Shown: positions 1-6,552 of the stretch, in pieces
Position numbering within the stretch: position 1 is the first letter of the stretch
Layout: each line of letters opens with the position of its first letter
Source: Nitrospiraceae bacterium
Lineage (GTDB): Bacteria > Nitrospirota > Nitrospiria > Nitrospirales > UBA8639
Assembly (NCBI GenBank): GCA_020632595.1
Contig: JACKFF010000004.1
Location: 1 to 64,000, forward strand
Direction: 5' to 3'
Length of the DNA stretch: 64,000 nt
The notes under the pieces: model-generated
The model's input: the letters and a program-made list of their open reading frames with translations, nothing else
Database searches by the model: none
Told to the model about the DNA's origin: nothing
Program-made: the position numbers and the translations under genes

Positions 1-13
1 GCAGGCGTCGGAA
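1..13 (+). repeat. R1 repeat, right-end fragment
   Basis: The window opens inside the conserved right end of the R1 family (GGCAGGCGTCGGA motif). The rest of this copy lies outside the window. Confidence 0.6.
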
Positions 14-116
14 CAAGATGAAAGCGTATTGAGGCAAACCCACGGAGGGTGGTCCAACTTGCGGAGTTTATCCTGAGCCAGCGCCGAAATGCTCAAACAC
101 TGCCCGCTTTTTTACC

Positions 117-187
117 GGTGCCGGTTGCACTGCTCGGCCATGCCACAAGGCCAGGGGAGGTCTCATGGAAGAATAGGTTACGAAGAT
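117..187 (+). repeat. R3 repeat copy
   Basis: This stretch contains the motif GCTCGGCCATGCCAC and is closely similar to 10261-10325. A weaker copy lies at 5224-5270. It lies just beyond the end of the broken toxin gene. Its function is unknown. Confidence 0.45.
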
Positions 188-231
188 GGATGCCCGCTGA
201 CGAAGGCGGGAAGGCGAGCCAATCCAGGGTG

Positions 232-525
232 TTAGGCCAAGGCGGTTTTAATCTTTTGGGGATGTTGACGTAGGTCCAACACCCTTTGCACGATTACGGT
301 GTTTGGATCAGCCATTTTGTCATAAATGGCGTATGGGAATCTTTTGGCCAACAAGCGGTGATATCCAAAAACCTTCTAGTGAATTCCGGCATACAATGCC
401 AAGGAGTCGATGTCTGCAAATATGGCATCAAAGAAATACTCGCCGACTCCTTCTGCTTGGTTTTCATAAAACTGCCGACCTGAATGAAGGTCTTCCAGGG
501 CAGAGCCCAATATCCTGATCTTCAT
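232..525 (-). pseudogene. RelE/ParE-family toxin gene, interrupted by one in-frame TAG
   Basis: The gene starts with ATG at 525, overlapping the antitoxin stop as ATGA, and reads 49 codons (MKIRILGSALEDLHSG...LALYAGIH) to a TAG at 378-376. In the same frame translation continues for 47 more codons (KVFGYHRLLAKRFPYAIY...) to a natural TAA at 234-232. The combined length of about 97 codons and the content (RFPYAIYY-like strand, C-terminal VLDLR) match the RelE/ParE toxin fold that pairs with the upstream antitoxin family. As read, the product lacks the C-terminal half that carries the core strands, so the toxin is probably inactive. The change may be a single-base mutation or a sequencing error. 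Confidence 0.75.
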
Positions 526-740
526 TCAAATCGTTTCCGAAGTTCCTTTTTTGCTTCCTTCCAGTCATGAATGTTCTCCTGTCCCGCCTGGACCCTCTGT
601 TCTGTTTCTTGTAATAACGACTCATGCCATGCCGGAGATTGAAGCGATTGGTCTTCGTTTGACAGGTCTTCCCAAAGGGCTTCCATGATTCGGAGCTTTT
701 CCTCGCGAGACATTTGTTTGATCTCTAGAATGTCTTTCAT
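522..740 (-). CDS. Addiction-module antitoxin (RelE/ParE partner)
   Basis: The product has 72 residues, is charged and largely helical, and begins MKDILEIKQMSREEKLRIME. The leucine-rich start and the LWEDL segment followed by a Trp-containing centre are typical of the putative addiction module component family (TIGR02574 type), which neutralises RelE/ParE toxins. A good ribosome-binding site (GAGAGGAAACG) precedes the ATG. Its stop overlaps the start of the toxin gene by the usual ATGA, and that toxin is interrupted by a stop. The antitoxin itself appears intact. Function is inferred from family and position. Confidence 0.75.
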   Translation of the reverse strand: MKDILEIKQMSREEKLRIMEALWEDLSNEDQSLQSPAWHESLLQETEQRVQAGQENIHDWKEAKKELRKRFE

Positions 741-893
741 CGTTTCCTCTCTCTAGCCTTTGGGACAATAAGCGGACGGTCTGGGCTTCATGGGTTTATT
801 GTACTTGAAGGTTTCTCGAGTATCTATGAAGATTTTGTGGGAAATGTGGGTAAGGATTCGGGGACAAAATATTGAGGGGGCTGGATTAGGAAG

Positions 894-1085
894 CCGGGGT
901 TTCGTCCCCGGACGACGAGCCACGTTTGTTTCGGCAAAAGTGGCCAAAACCATTGACGCCCCGTCTGGCCTCATTGAAGAGGAGGGACGCGAACTCTTTG
1001 AAGAGCGGCCCAACTCGCTCCGCTCAAACAAGGTTCGCTAGCTGCTGAGAGTGACCTTTCTTTGGGCTAGCCGGCAGGCGTCGGA
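894..1085 (+). repeat. R1 structured repeat, copy a
   Basis: The copy begins CCGGGGTTTCG and ends GGCAGGCGTCGGA, 192 bp. The second hairpin is GCCAC-G-TTTG / CAAA-A-GTGGC with a single G/A mismatch. The right half (from about 1045) has drifted: the usual GCGTCCCTCC is replaced, so the long middle stem is broken. Frames open through it are not believed to be genes. Confidence 0.8.
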
Positions 1086-1214
1086 ACATAGGAGGAGAAT
1101 TTTTCAGAGTTCTATATGAAAAAGGGAAGAGCGCAGCCATGATGGTGATATGGCTTGAAGGGCGAGGTACGGGAAAGTAGATTCCTGCCCCATTTGTGGA
1201 AGCCCAAGGGTCTG

Positions 1215-1433
1215 TTATTCGGCTACGGAATGAATGGAAGCTGGCAGTTTGTTTAAGGTTAATTCCTTGAGATGCACCTTGGAGCTCGCATTATCAATAT
1301 CAATGCCTACCAGATTGCCTGCAGCGTCATAATCCAGGACAATTCCCTCCGAGACTTCCCGGCTTTCTACGCTGGGATGTTCGGTCAGATCGATGTAGAG
1401 TGAATCTGTGTCTGGGTAATAGTTCAATTTCAT
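1215..1433 (-). CDS. DUF2283-family small protein, likely antitoxin-like partner
   Basis: The product is a 72-residue protein with the DUF2283 signature: MKLNYYPDTDSLYIDL near the start, then EGIVLDYDAAGNLVGIDIDNAS. Its start overlaps the stop of the upstream gene (ATGA), so the pair is translationally coupled. DUF2283 proteins often sit beside DUF4258-like or other small basic proteins in an arrangement like a toxin-antitoxin pair, but their biochemical role is not established. A second such pair lies at 3104-3552. The assignment to family is firm and the role is inference. Confidence 0.7.
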   Translation of the reverse strand: MKLNYYPDTDSLYIDLTEHPSVESREVSEGIVLDYDAAGNLVGIDIDNASSKVHLKELTLNKLPASIHSVAE

Positions 1434-1672
1434 GGTCTGAATCCTCGATCAGGAAAGGCATTGTGAATGGTCACTTTATCGGCAAGTGTGATGACACGTA
1501 ACATCCGGCCATCAAGTTCAGCTATCGGTCCCCAAAATCGAAAACGATTTCCTTCTTGAGGTTCGCTCTTGGATGGATTTTCTACCACTTGAATGCACCA
1601 GTCTTTTTTGAGATATGGGCGTTTACGTAATACTTCTTTCTCAAAATATTCTGTGAATGTGTAACTCTCCAC
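1430..1672 (-). CDS. Small basic protein paired with DUF2283
   Basis: The product has 80 residues and begins MESYTFTEYFEKEVLRKRPY, with an aromatic, basic centre (DWCIQVVENP, RFRFWGPI) and a C-terminal TIHNAFPDRGFRP. The start is GTG; no in-frame ATG is available nearby. I recognise the pattern as the small partner often encoded just upstream of DUF2283, comparable in position to the DUF4258 protein at 3295-3552. It could be the toxin half of a module. No catalytic motif is evident. Confidence 0.6.
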   Translation of the reverse strand: MESYTFTEYFEKEVLRKRPYLKKDWCIQVVENPSKSEPQEGNRFRFWGPIAELDGRMLRVITLADKVTIHNAFPDRGFRP

Positions 1673-1850
1673 GCTGCTAACATACTTGGTTTTTCAATGA
1701 ATGGCTAGTCTTGAGGAGCTCAATTAAGAAAAGTTGTTGAGGGTGGATCTGGGCTGATGAGGGGCGAAAAGCGGGATTCCGGAAAACCATTTTTATTAAG
1801 AGAAGGTGGAAAAGGGTGCATGGCGTTGGAATGTCCACGCTCCGGGTTGC

Positions 1851-2009
1851 TTAAGGCCCGGGTTGAACCACGGTTTCGACGGCAAGGATTTTCTGTGAGT
1901 TGGCAGGTGCGTAATGGAGTTTTTCAAACCCGATCACGTGACCGGCTTTATCCTTCATGAGAATGACTTCTTTATTGGTTTCTTCGCAGGTATGCTGAAT
2001 TTTGTAGGG
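1851..2009 (-). pseudogene. Coding remnant, 5' end lost beside repeat copy b
   Basis: One minus-strand frame reads YKIQHTCEETNKEVILMKD, then KAGHVIGFEKLHYAPANS, then QKILAVETVVQPGP and a TAA at 1853-1851. The composition is that of a real protein C-terminus, unlike the frames over R1. No start codon is visible upstream, where the frame runs into low-complexity sequence about 60 bp before R1 copy b. I read it as the tail of a gene truncated by repeat insertion or recombination. The family is not recognised. Confidence 0.35.
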
Positions 2010-2069
2010 CCGGGGGTCGGCCTGGGAGGGGAGCGCTGGTTTGGTGCGTCACTTCCTATTTCAGCGCTT

Positions 2070-2260
2070 TCGGGGTTTCGCCCCCGAGCGACGAGCCACT
2101 TTTGTTTCGGCAAAAGTGACCAAAACCATTGACGCCCCGTCTGACTTGAATGAAGAGGAGGGACGCGAACTTTTTGCAGAGCGGCCCAACTCGCATGGCT
2201 CAAACAAGGGCCGCTAGATGCGAAGAGCGTCCCTCCTGGGAGCCAGCCGGCAGGCGTCGA
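2070..2260 (+). repeat. R1 structured repeat, copy b
   Basis: The copy is full length. Hairpin 2 is an 8-bp CACTTTTG/CAAAAGTG stem around TTTCGG. The inner stem GCGGCCC/GGGCCGC and the middle stem GAGGGACGC/GCGTCCCTC are both intact. Confidence 0.85.
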
Positions 2261-2304
2261 ATACCTGATCAACAATGTCAGGATAATGGGAAGGTTTTTT
2301 GATA

Positions 2305-2633
2305 CCGGGGTTTCGTCCCCGGACGACGAGCTACTTTTGTTTCGGCAAAAGTAGCCAAAACCATGTTGAGGGGCGGCCTGGATGGCTGACGTGTAGGTGG
2401 TGGGAAGGCGGGACCTTTTCAGCCGTCAGGTTTCGATGTGCGGGTTTGAGCTGGGCTCAGATCCTTCGCGGAGCCTCAGGATGACAATGCCGGGGAGAAT
2501 GTGGGATGGAGGAGGGATCTTTGATATCGAAGGTCGGGGATGACTTAGGAGAGCGGACCAACTCGCAGGGCTCAAACAAGGTCCGCGAGATGCGAAGAGC
2601 GTCCCTCCCGGGGGCCAGACGGCAGGCGTCGGA
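2305..2633 (+). repeat. R1 structured repeat, copy c, split by R2
   Basis: The left half (2305-2364) has a perfect 10-bp hairpin GCTACTTTTG/CAAAAGTAGC. The right half (2552-2633) has the inner stem GCGGACC/GGTCCGC. Both are compensatory variants of the family stems. About 187 bp of other sequence, mostly an R2 element, lies between the halves. Confidence 0.8.
2429..2548 (+). repeat. R2 repeat copy 1
   Basis: About 120 bp, closely similar to 6211-6330. It contains GCTCAGATCCTTCGCGGAGC, then CTCAGGATGACAATGCCGGG, then GATATCGAAGGTC. The AGATCCTTCG...CTCAGGATGACA core resembles short interspersed palindromic repeats common in many bacteria. Confidence 0.7.
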
Positions 2634-2704
2634 ACAACAATCCGCCTGTTGATTGGTGCGTCAGCCCGTTTTGCTGGATTGAGGGTGGGGGATGGGTGGA
2701 TTAT

Positions 2705-2977
2705 TCAATCAGCGGCTCTATCGGGTCTTTTTTTTGTTTGTGCTTTTCGGTGCGGTGCGGTTGTTTTTACCGGTGCCCTTTTTTTCGCTATCGTCCTTTT
2801 CTTTGATTGGGTCATGCGATGTTCTTTGACGATATCGACAATTTGGCCATCTCGATACACATAGACTGGCGTGTTGGTGTCAAATCCTAATTGTCTTGCG
2901 TTTGCCGCCGCGCGTTCTAATGCCACTCCCACTTTGGCCAGATCCGGATCCTTGATGTTTACCTGTTTATTGGCCAT
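2705..2977 (-). CDS. Small Lys-rich protein in the TA island
   Basis: The product has 90 residues from the ATG at 2977, preceded by a strong GAGGAGGAAT ribosome-binding site that decides against longer starts. It begins MANKQVNIKDPDLAKVGVAL and continues ERAAANARQLG, a helix, and then TPVYVYRDGQIVDI. The C-terminal third is a Lys/Arg/Thr-rich tail (KKRTIAKKRAPVK) that would be disordered and could bind nucleic acid. It lies 127 bp downstream of the DUF4258/DUF2283 pair on the same strand. No named family is assigned; an antitoxin or accessory role is only suggested by context. Confidence 0.55.
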   Translation of the reverse strand: MANKQVNIKDPDLAKVGVALERAAANARQLGFDTNTPVYVYRDGQIVDIVKEHRMTQSKKRTIAKKRAPVKTTAPHRKAQTKKRPDRAAD

Positions 2978-3103
2978 GTATTCCTCCTCCCGCGTCCACA
3001 TATTCCGGTCTGTCCAATGCATTATCATAGAGAATTGCGGAGGAGGCAGGCTCAGACCTACAGCGATAGCGTTGACGTGACGGTTCATCGCGCGGCGGCC
3101 CGA

Positions 3104-3298
3104 CTAGGCCACGGCATATTCCAATGTCCGGGGATTTTCCATCCGCTTCGAGGCGTTTAGGATTTCGAGGCCGACGATATTGCCGTCCTTGTCATAGTCG
3201 AGAATGATGCCGGGCTTCTCCTCGTCGCTTTCTTCCACAGGAACAGAACTGAACTCAATGGTCAGCACATCGACTTCCTGGTCGTATTTCACTTTCAT
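3104..3298 (-). CDS. DUF2283-family protein
   Basis: The product has 64 residues and begins MKVKYDQEVDVLTIEFSSVP. The DUF2283 hallmark KPGIILDYDKDGNIVGLEIL is followed by NASKR. The ATG at 3298 overlaps the TGA of the upstream DUF4258 gene (ATGA), and the GGAGGG before it serves as ribosome-binding site. It is the second DUF2283 protein in the island and clearly divergent from the one at 1215-1433, so this is not a recent local duplication. The likely role is as the partner of the DUF4258 protein. Confidence 0.72.
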   Translation of the reverse strand: MKVKYDQEVDVLTIEFSSVPVEESDEEKPGIILDYDKDGNIVGLEILNASKRMENPRTLEYAVA

Positions 3299-3552
3299 GA
3301 TGCCCTCCAATACTTGGTGATCTTATTAGTGCGGTAGACGGTCACCACCACCGGGGGATTTACTGTGTCGTTGACCATCACCCGCAAGAGATACCGCTTC
3401 CCACCCATCTCCACCCGTGACTGATAACACGTGATATTATCCAACGCAGGAACTTTCTGCTCCGGTGCTTGCAAGACCTCTTCCAAAAGAGATTGCGAAA
3501 GTCTACGCTTTTCCAGTTCCTCCACCACATGTTTCGAGTAGTGAAAGCTCAT
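3295..3552 (-). CDS. DUF4258-type protein, candidate toxin
   Basis: The product has 85 residues from the ATG at 3552 (MSFHYSKHVVEELEKRRLSQ). An upstream in-frame start would add 19 residues with no homology signal. The pattern HYSKHVVEELEKR, then LLEEVLQAPEQ, then a GGKRYLLRVMV strand and VVTVYRTNKITKYW fits the DUF4258 fold, which is distantly RelE/BrnT-like. It is followed with ATGA overlap by a DUF2283 gene. The function (RNase-type toxin) is inferred from fold and arrangement and is not demonstrated. Confidence 0.65.
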   Translation of the reverse strand: MSFHYSKHVVEELEKRRLSQSLLEEVLQAPEQKVPALDNITCYQSRVEMGGKRYLLRVMVNDTVNPPVVVTVYRTNKITKYWRAS

Positions 3553-3580
3553 CGTGGTGAGTCCCTCTCGGCCCAGGTCG

Positions 3581-3829
3581 TCATTCCGGCCAAAGAGGAA
3601 TACAGGCATTCCCGTCTCTCACAGAATTTCCTCCCACAAATCGACCCGGTCCGGATGGCGTTAAGATCAGTTCCACCTTGGAGTCTCGGCTCCACTGTTT
3701 TATTGTCTCCTCAGGTCTGATTGCGGACACCATATGCCCATGCCATTCGTCAGACACCAAGCTGTGTTCATCATCTCTTTTCGTGAACTCCTCGACCAAA
3801 TTGTTTGTGTGTTCCCAAACATGCTTGCA
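3581..3829 (-). pseudogene. Possible severed continuation of the HEPN reading frame
   Basis: Directly after the TAG that ends the HEPN frame (3832-3830), the same frame stays open for about 83 codons down to 3581 (CKHVWEHTNNLVEEF...). A TTG near 3799 could serve as a start, but no convincing ribosome-binding site is seen. HEPN proteins are usually longer than the 89 residues present here, so this may be their detached C-terminal part. The similarity is too weak to be sure. Confidence 0.25.
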
Positions 3830-4099
3830 CTAATCGCTCATTACCCCGATGCCAATCGTACCATTTTGCTTGCTGGCAAGAACATAGACCGCCGGCAGGG
3901 CTACCAAGGCATGGGTTTTCAGAAGATCTCGTCCATGATAGACCAGGAAGCCTTTTAGAACTTTTTCTGCGATCTGTTGCGCGTGGAAGCAGATGGTATC
4001 CCAGGGGATCTCACTAGCCGCCAAGTTATTATTGATATTCAATAGGTCATGGTCTGCTTTGTGGAGCCAGGATGCGAAATTTGATTCAGGGTTGTTCAT
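3830..4099 (-). CDS. HEPN-domain toxin of an MNT/HEPN module (short)
   Basis: The product has 89 residues beginning MNNPESNFASWLHKADHDLL. It contains the HEPN core: an N-terminal helix with a Trp and KADHDL, then CFHAQQIAEKVLKGFLVYHG, then RDLLKTHALV, where R-x5-H resembles the Rx4-6H RNase motif. Its ATG lies inside the end of the MNT gene (14-nt overlap), the standard order for mntA-hepT pairs, in which the nucleotidyltransferase AMPylates and silences the HEPN RNase. It is shorter than the usual ~130 residues because the frame ends at a TAG right after the motif. Confidence 0.65.
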   Translation of the reverse strand: MNNPESNFASWLHKADHDLLNINNNLAASEIPWDTICFHAQQIAEKVLKGFLVYHGRDLLKTHALVALPAVYVLASKQNGTIGIGVMSD

Positions 4100-4403
4100 A
4101 GAGAACTTTTCCCTCTTTCTCAATGACCGATAAGAGGGTTCCACTCACTCCCCGAAGACGTTGCACTTCTTCTGGTGTGTACACGACCACATCGAGCGGC
4201 CATGGCCGGAGGCCAAATGCGGCACTGACTTCGATAGCTCGTTCAGGGGGACGTCGTGATGTCTGCATTTCAATGAACACATCCAGATCACTGTCAGGTC
4301 CGGCGTCGCCCCGCGCATGACTTCCAAAAAGAACGATGCGTTTGGGGTGAAAACGCTCGACGATTGTGTGGGTCACCTGTTCCAGTAGCGCGGCGTGCGT
4401 CAT
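4086..4403 (-). CDS. MNT-type minimal nucleotidyltransferase antitoxin
   Basis: The product has 105 residues. The nucleotidyltransferase signature is complete: GSHARGDAGPDSDLD, with G27-S28 and the metal-binding D39-x-D41, and a third-acid strand LDVVVY downstream. This is the length of stand-alone MNT antitoxins that modify HEPN toxins by AMP transfer. It is followed by an overlapping HEPN gene. The antitoxin looks intact while the toxin is short. A TA function is well supported by the family, but the activity state is inferred. Confidence 0.78.
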   Translation of the reverse strand: MTHAALLEQVTHTIVERFHPKRIVLFGSHARGDAGPDSDLDVFIEMQTSRRPPERAIEVSAAFGLRPWPLDVVVYTPEEVQRLRGVSGTLLSVIEKEGKVLYEQP

Positions 4404-4626
4404 GCGGCACCTTCATTCGATTGCGGAAAAGATTGGGGAAGTTTTTTTCTGAGAAGCCACGGATAAAACTACTTGTTTCGATTTTCCATTTACCTTTACG
4501 AAAATTCCAATACATTGAATCCAATGGTACCCAACCGATGAACTAATGTACATAATTTTATAGAGACGGGGGGGCGTCCCGGTGGCGGAGCGCTGGCTTG
4601 GTGCGTCTTTTTCTTTTTGAGGTCAT

Positions 4627-4817
4627 CCGGGGTTTCGTCCCCGGACGACGAGCCACTTTTGTTTCGGCAAAAGTGGCCAAAACCATTGACGCCCCGTCTG
4701 GCTTTTTTGGAGGGGAGGGACGCTAACATTTAGAAGAGCGGCCCAACTCGCTCTGCTCAAACAAGGTCCGCAACGGATAAGAGCGTCACTCCCTGGGGCC
4801 AGCCGGCAGGCGTCGGA
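4627..4817 (+). repeat. R1 structured repeat, copy d
   Basis: Hairpin 2 is a perfect 10-bp GCCACTTTTG/CAAAAGTGGC. The inner stem has one mismatch (GCGGCCC against GGTCCGC). The conserved left flank GGCTTGGTGCGTC is seen just upstream. Confidence 0.85.
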
Positions 4818-4954
4818 ACATAGGAGGAGGAATTTTTAGGTCCCTTGATTAATGAGCGGGGACTGCAGGAAGGATGGTGAGAGGAAGGGTGTTGTCGAGG
4901 GTCGGCCCGGGAGCGGAGGGCTTGATTGATGCGTCTTTTCCTATTTCAGAGCTT

Positions 4955-5147
4955 CCGGGGTTTCGCCCCCGGACGACGAGGCACTTTTGTTTCGGCAAAA
5001 GTGACCAAAACCATTGACGCCCCGTCTGGCTTTATTCGAGGGGAGGGACGCGAACTCTTTGAAGAGCGGCCCAACTCGCTCCGCTCAAACACGGGCCCCC
5101 AGCTGCGAAGAGCGTCCCTCCCTGGGGGCCAGCCGGCAGGCGTCGGA
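4955..5147 (+). repeat. R1 structured repeat, copy e
   Basis: The copy is full length, preceded by the flank TTGATTGATGCGTC. Hairpin 2 has 8 bp. It lies 137 bp after copy d, giving a near-tandem pair. The tail 5150-5225 resembles those after copies g and h. Confidence 0.85.
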
Positions 5148-5223
5148 AGGCAAAACATGAAAACTTCAGGGACTTCATCTGAGAGAGCGGGGGCCGGAGT
5201 AATGACGGGGGAGAGAAGGTTGG

Positions 5224-5270
5224 AGCCGGTGGCACGGCTCGGCCATGCTACCAGGTTTGGGGAATTTAGA
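5224..5270 (+). repeat. R3 repeat, diverged copy
   Basis: Shares GGCTCGGCCATGCTACCAGG with the R3 copies at 117 and 10261, less well conserved. Confidence 0.35.
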
Positions 5271-5429
5271 GAGAAAGGATGACCAACTCGAAGAGCTCGA
5301 ACAAGGGCCGCCTGCTGATTTGAGCACCTGCACGTCTGGTCGACCTGCAGGTGGCGGATAGGCTGGCCAGGAGGGAGCTAAATGAGAGATGGGAACTGTG
5401 CCTGTTGGAAAATGCGGTGAGTCACCAAG

Positions 5430-5642
5430 CTAGATAAGGTCCCGAAACCGTTCGGATGAGATTTCGGCGGCGTCCAGGATTTGTTTCAATGTGCCGGGTT
5501 TGATGACGTGGTGGCGAGGTATGATGACGATATGTTTATCGTCGGTCATGGAAATGTGTTTACCTTCCCGAAGGACGTAAAATCCTGCACGCTTCAGTGC
5601 TCTCACGACGCGCTCATGAGAGACCTGCGGGAGTTTGGTCAT
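5430..5642 (-). CDS. hicA: HicA-family mRNA interferase toxin
   Basis: The product has 70 residues with the YcfA/HicA double-stranded-RNA-binding fold: an N-terminal helix VVRALKRAGFYVLREGKH with catalytic His29, a short strand pair ISMTD...HIVIIPRH, and a C-terminal helix beginning LKQILDAAEI. HicA cleaves mRNA and is neutralised by HicB. The ATG overlaps the hicB stop (ATGA). The gene order, hicB before hicA, is the less usual one. The gene is full length with no defect visible. Confidence 0.88.
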   Translation of the reverse strand: MTKLPQVSHERVVRALKRAGFYVLREGKHISMTDDKHIVIIPRHHVIKPGTLKQILDAAEISSERFRDLI

Positions 5643-5842
5643 ACCGTGACTTCGACGGTCCGCAGTTTCTTTAGGCGTTTTAAATCTTCAATACTTGCAA
5701 GGTAGGTTTTAATGGCATCTTTGATGTTGTCCAGCGCTTCTTCTTCAGTTTCTCCCTGTGAGACACACCCCTTCAACGTGGGGCAATACACGACATATCC
5801 TCCGGCGTCGGGGTCTTGTTCGATGACAATTGGATATTCCAT
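5639..5842 (-). CDS. hicB: HicB-family antitoxin
   Basis: The product has 67 residues, a short HicB of the RNase-H-like type: YPIVIEQDPDAGGYVVYCPT, then LKGCVSQGETEEEALDNIKDAI. It ends soon after this domain without an obvious ribbon-helix-helix or HTH extension, so it probably acts by binding HicA and does not repress the operon strongly by itself. GAGGGCAGC precedes the ATG as ribosome-binding site. It is cotranscribed with hicA and enclosed by R1 copies e and f. Confidence 0.87.
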   Translation of the reverse strand: MEYPIVIEQDPDAGGYVVYCPTLKGCVSQGETEEEALDNIKDAIKTYLASIEDLKRLKKLRTVEVTV

Positions 5843-5995
5843 GCTGCCCTCCCAGATGAAATTTTAGTGGCTTTGACGAGAGTATAACAGAAGTCGCATC
5901 CCAGGGTATTGCCGCTGAAATTGTCACTGTGCAGATTGGTTATTGATGAAATTGTGGAAATGACCAGACGGGTTGCGGTGAGGGTTTGATCGGGG

Positions 5996-6210
5996 CCGGG
6001 GTTCGTCACCGGACGGCGAGGTCTCCTTCGGCCGGGCTCAGGACAGGCTTTTTGTTTCGGCAAAAGTGGTCAAAACCATTGACACCCCGTCTGGCCTTCT
6101 GGAAGAGGAGGGGCGCGAACCCTTTGCAGAGCGGCCCAACTCGCAAGGCTCACACACGGTCCGCTAGATGCGAAGAGCGTCTCTCCCGGTGGGCCAGCCG
6201 GCAGGCGTCG
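5996..6210 (+). repeat. R1 structured repeat, copy f (degenerate)
   Basis: About 215 bp. The left hairpin region carries an insertion (CTCCTTCGGCCGGGCTCAGG) so that hairpin 2 no longer pairs fully. The right half is well preserved, with AGAGCGGCCCAACTCGC and the GGCAGGCGTCGGG end. Confidence 0.75.
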
Positions 6211-6420
6211 GGTTTCGAGGTGCGGGGTTGAGCTGGGCTCAGATCCTTCGCGGAGCCTCAGGATGACAATGCCGGGGAGAATGTGGGAGGGACGGGGGAT
6301 CTCCGATATCGAAGGTCAGGGATGACCTAGCGAAAGGCGGACCAACTCGCCGGGCTCAGATCCTTGGCAGGCCCTTGTCCTGAGCGAAGTCGAATGGATC
6401 AGGATGACAATGCCGGGGAT
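6211..6420 (+). repeat. R2 repeat copy 2 plus partial copy
   Basis: 6211-6330 matches 2429-2548 over its length and abuts the right end of R1 copy f. A further partial copy (about 6353-6420) repeats CTCAGATCC...AGGATGACAATGCCGGGG with a different centre (CCTTGTCCTGAGCGAAGTCG). Confidence 0.65.
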
Positions 6421-6552
6421 GAGGGAGGTGGAGAAGGGGCTTTGAATGGGATTTGACAAGATTCGGGGGCATTCATTGATGATAGGGCTCGGTTATCTTA
6501 GCGCCCTGTCTGTCCTCAACCCGGCTTTTTGGTTTTGTGATGGAGATGGTGT

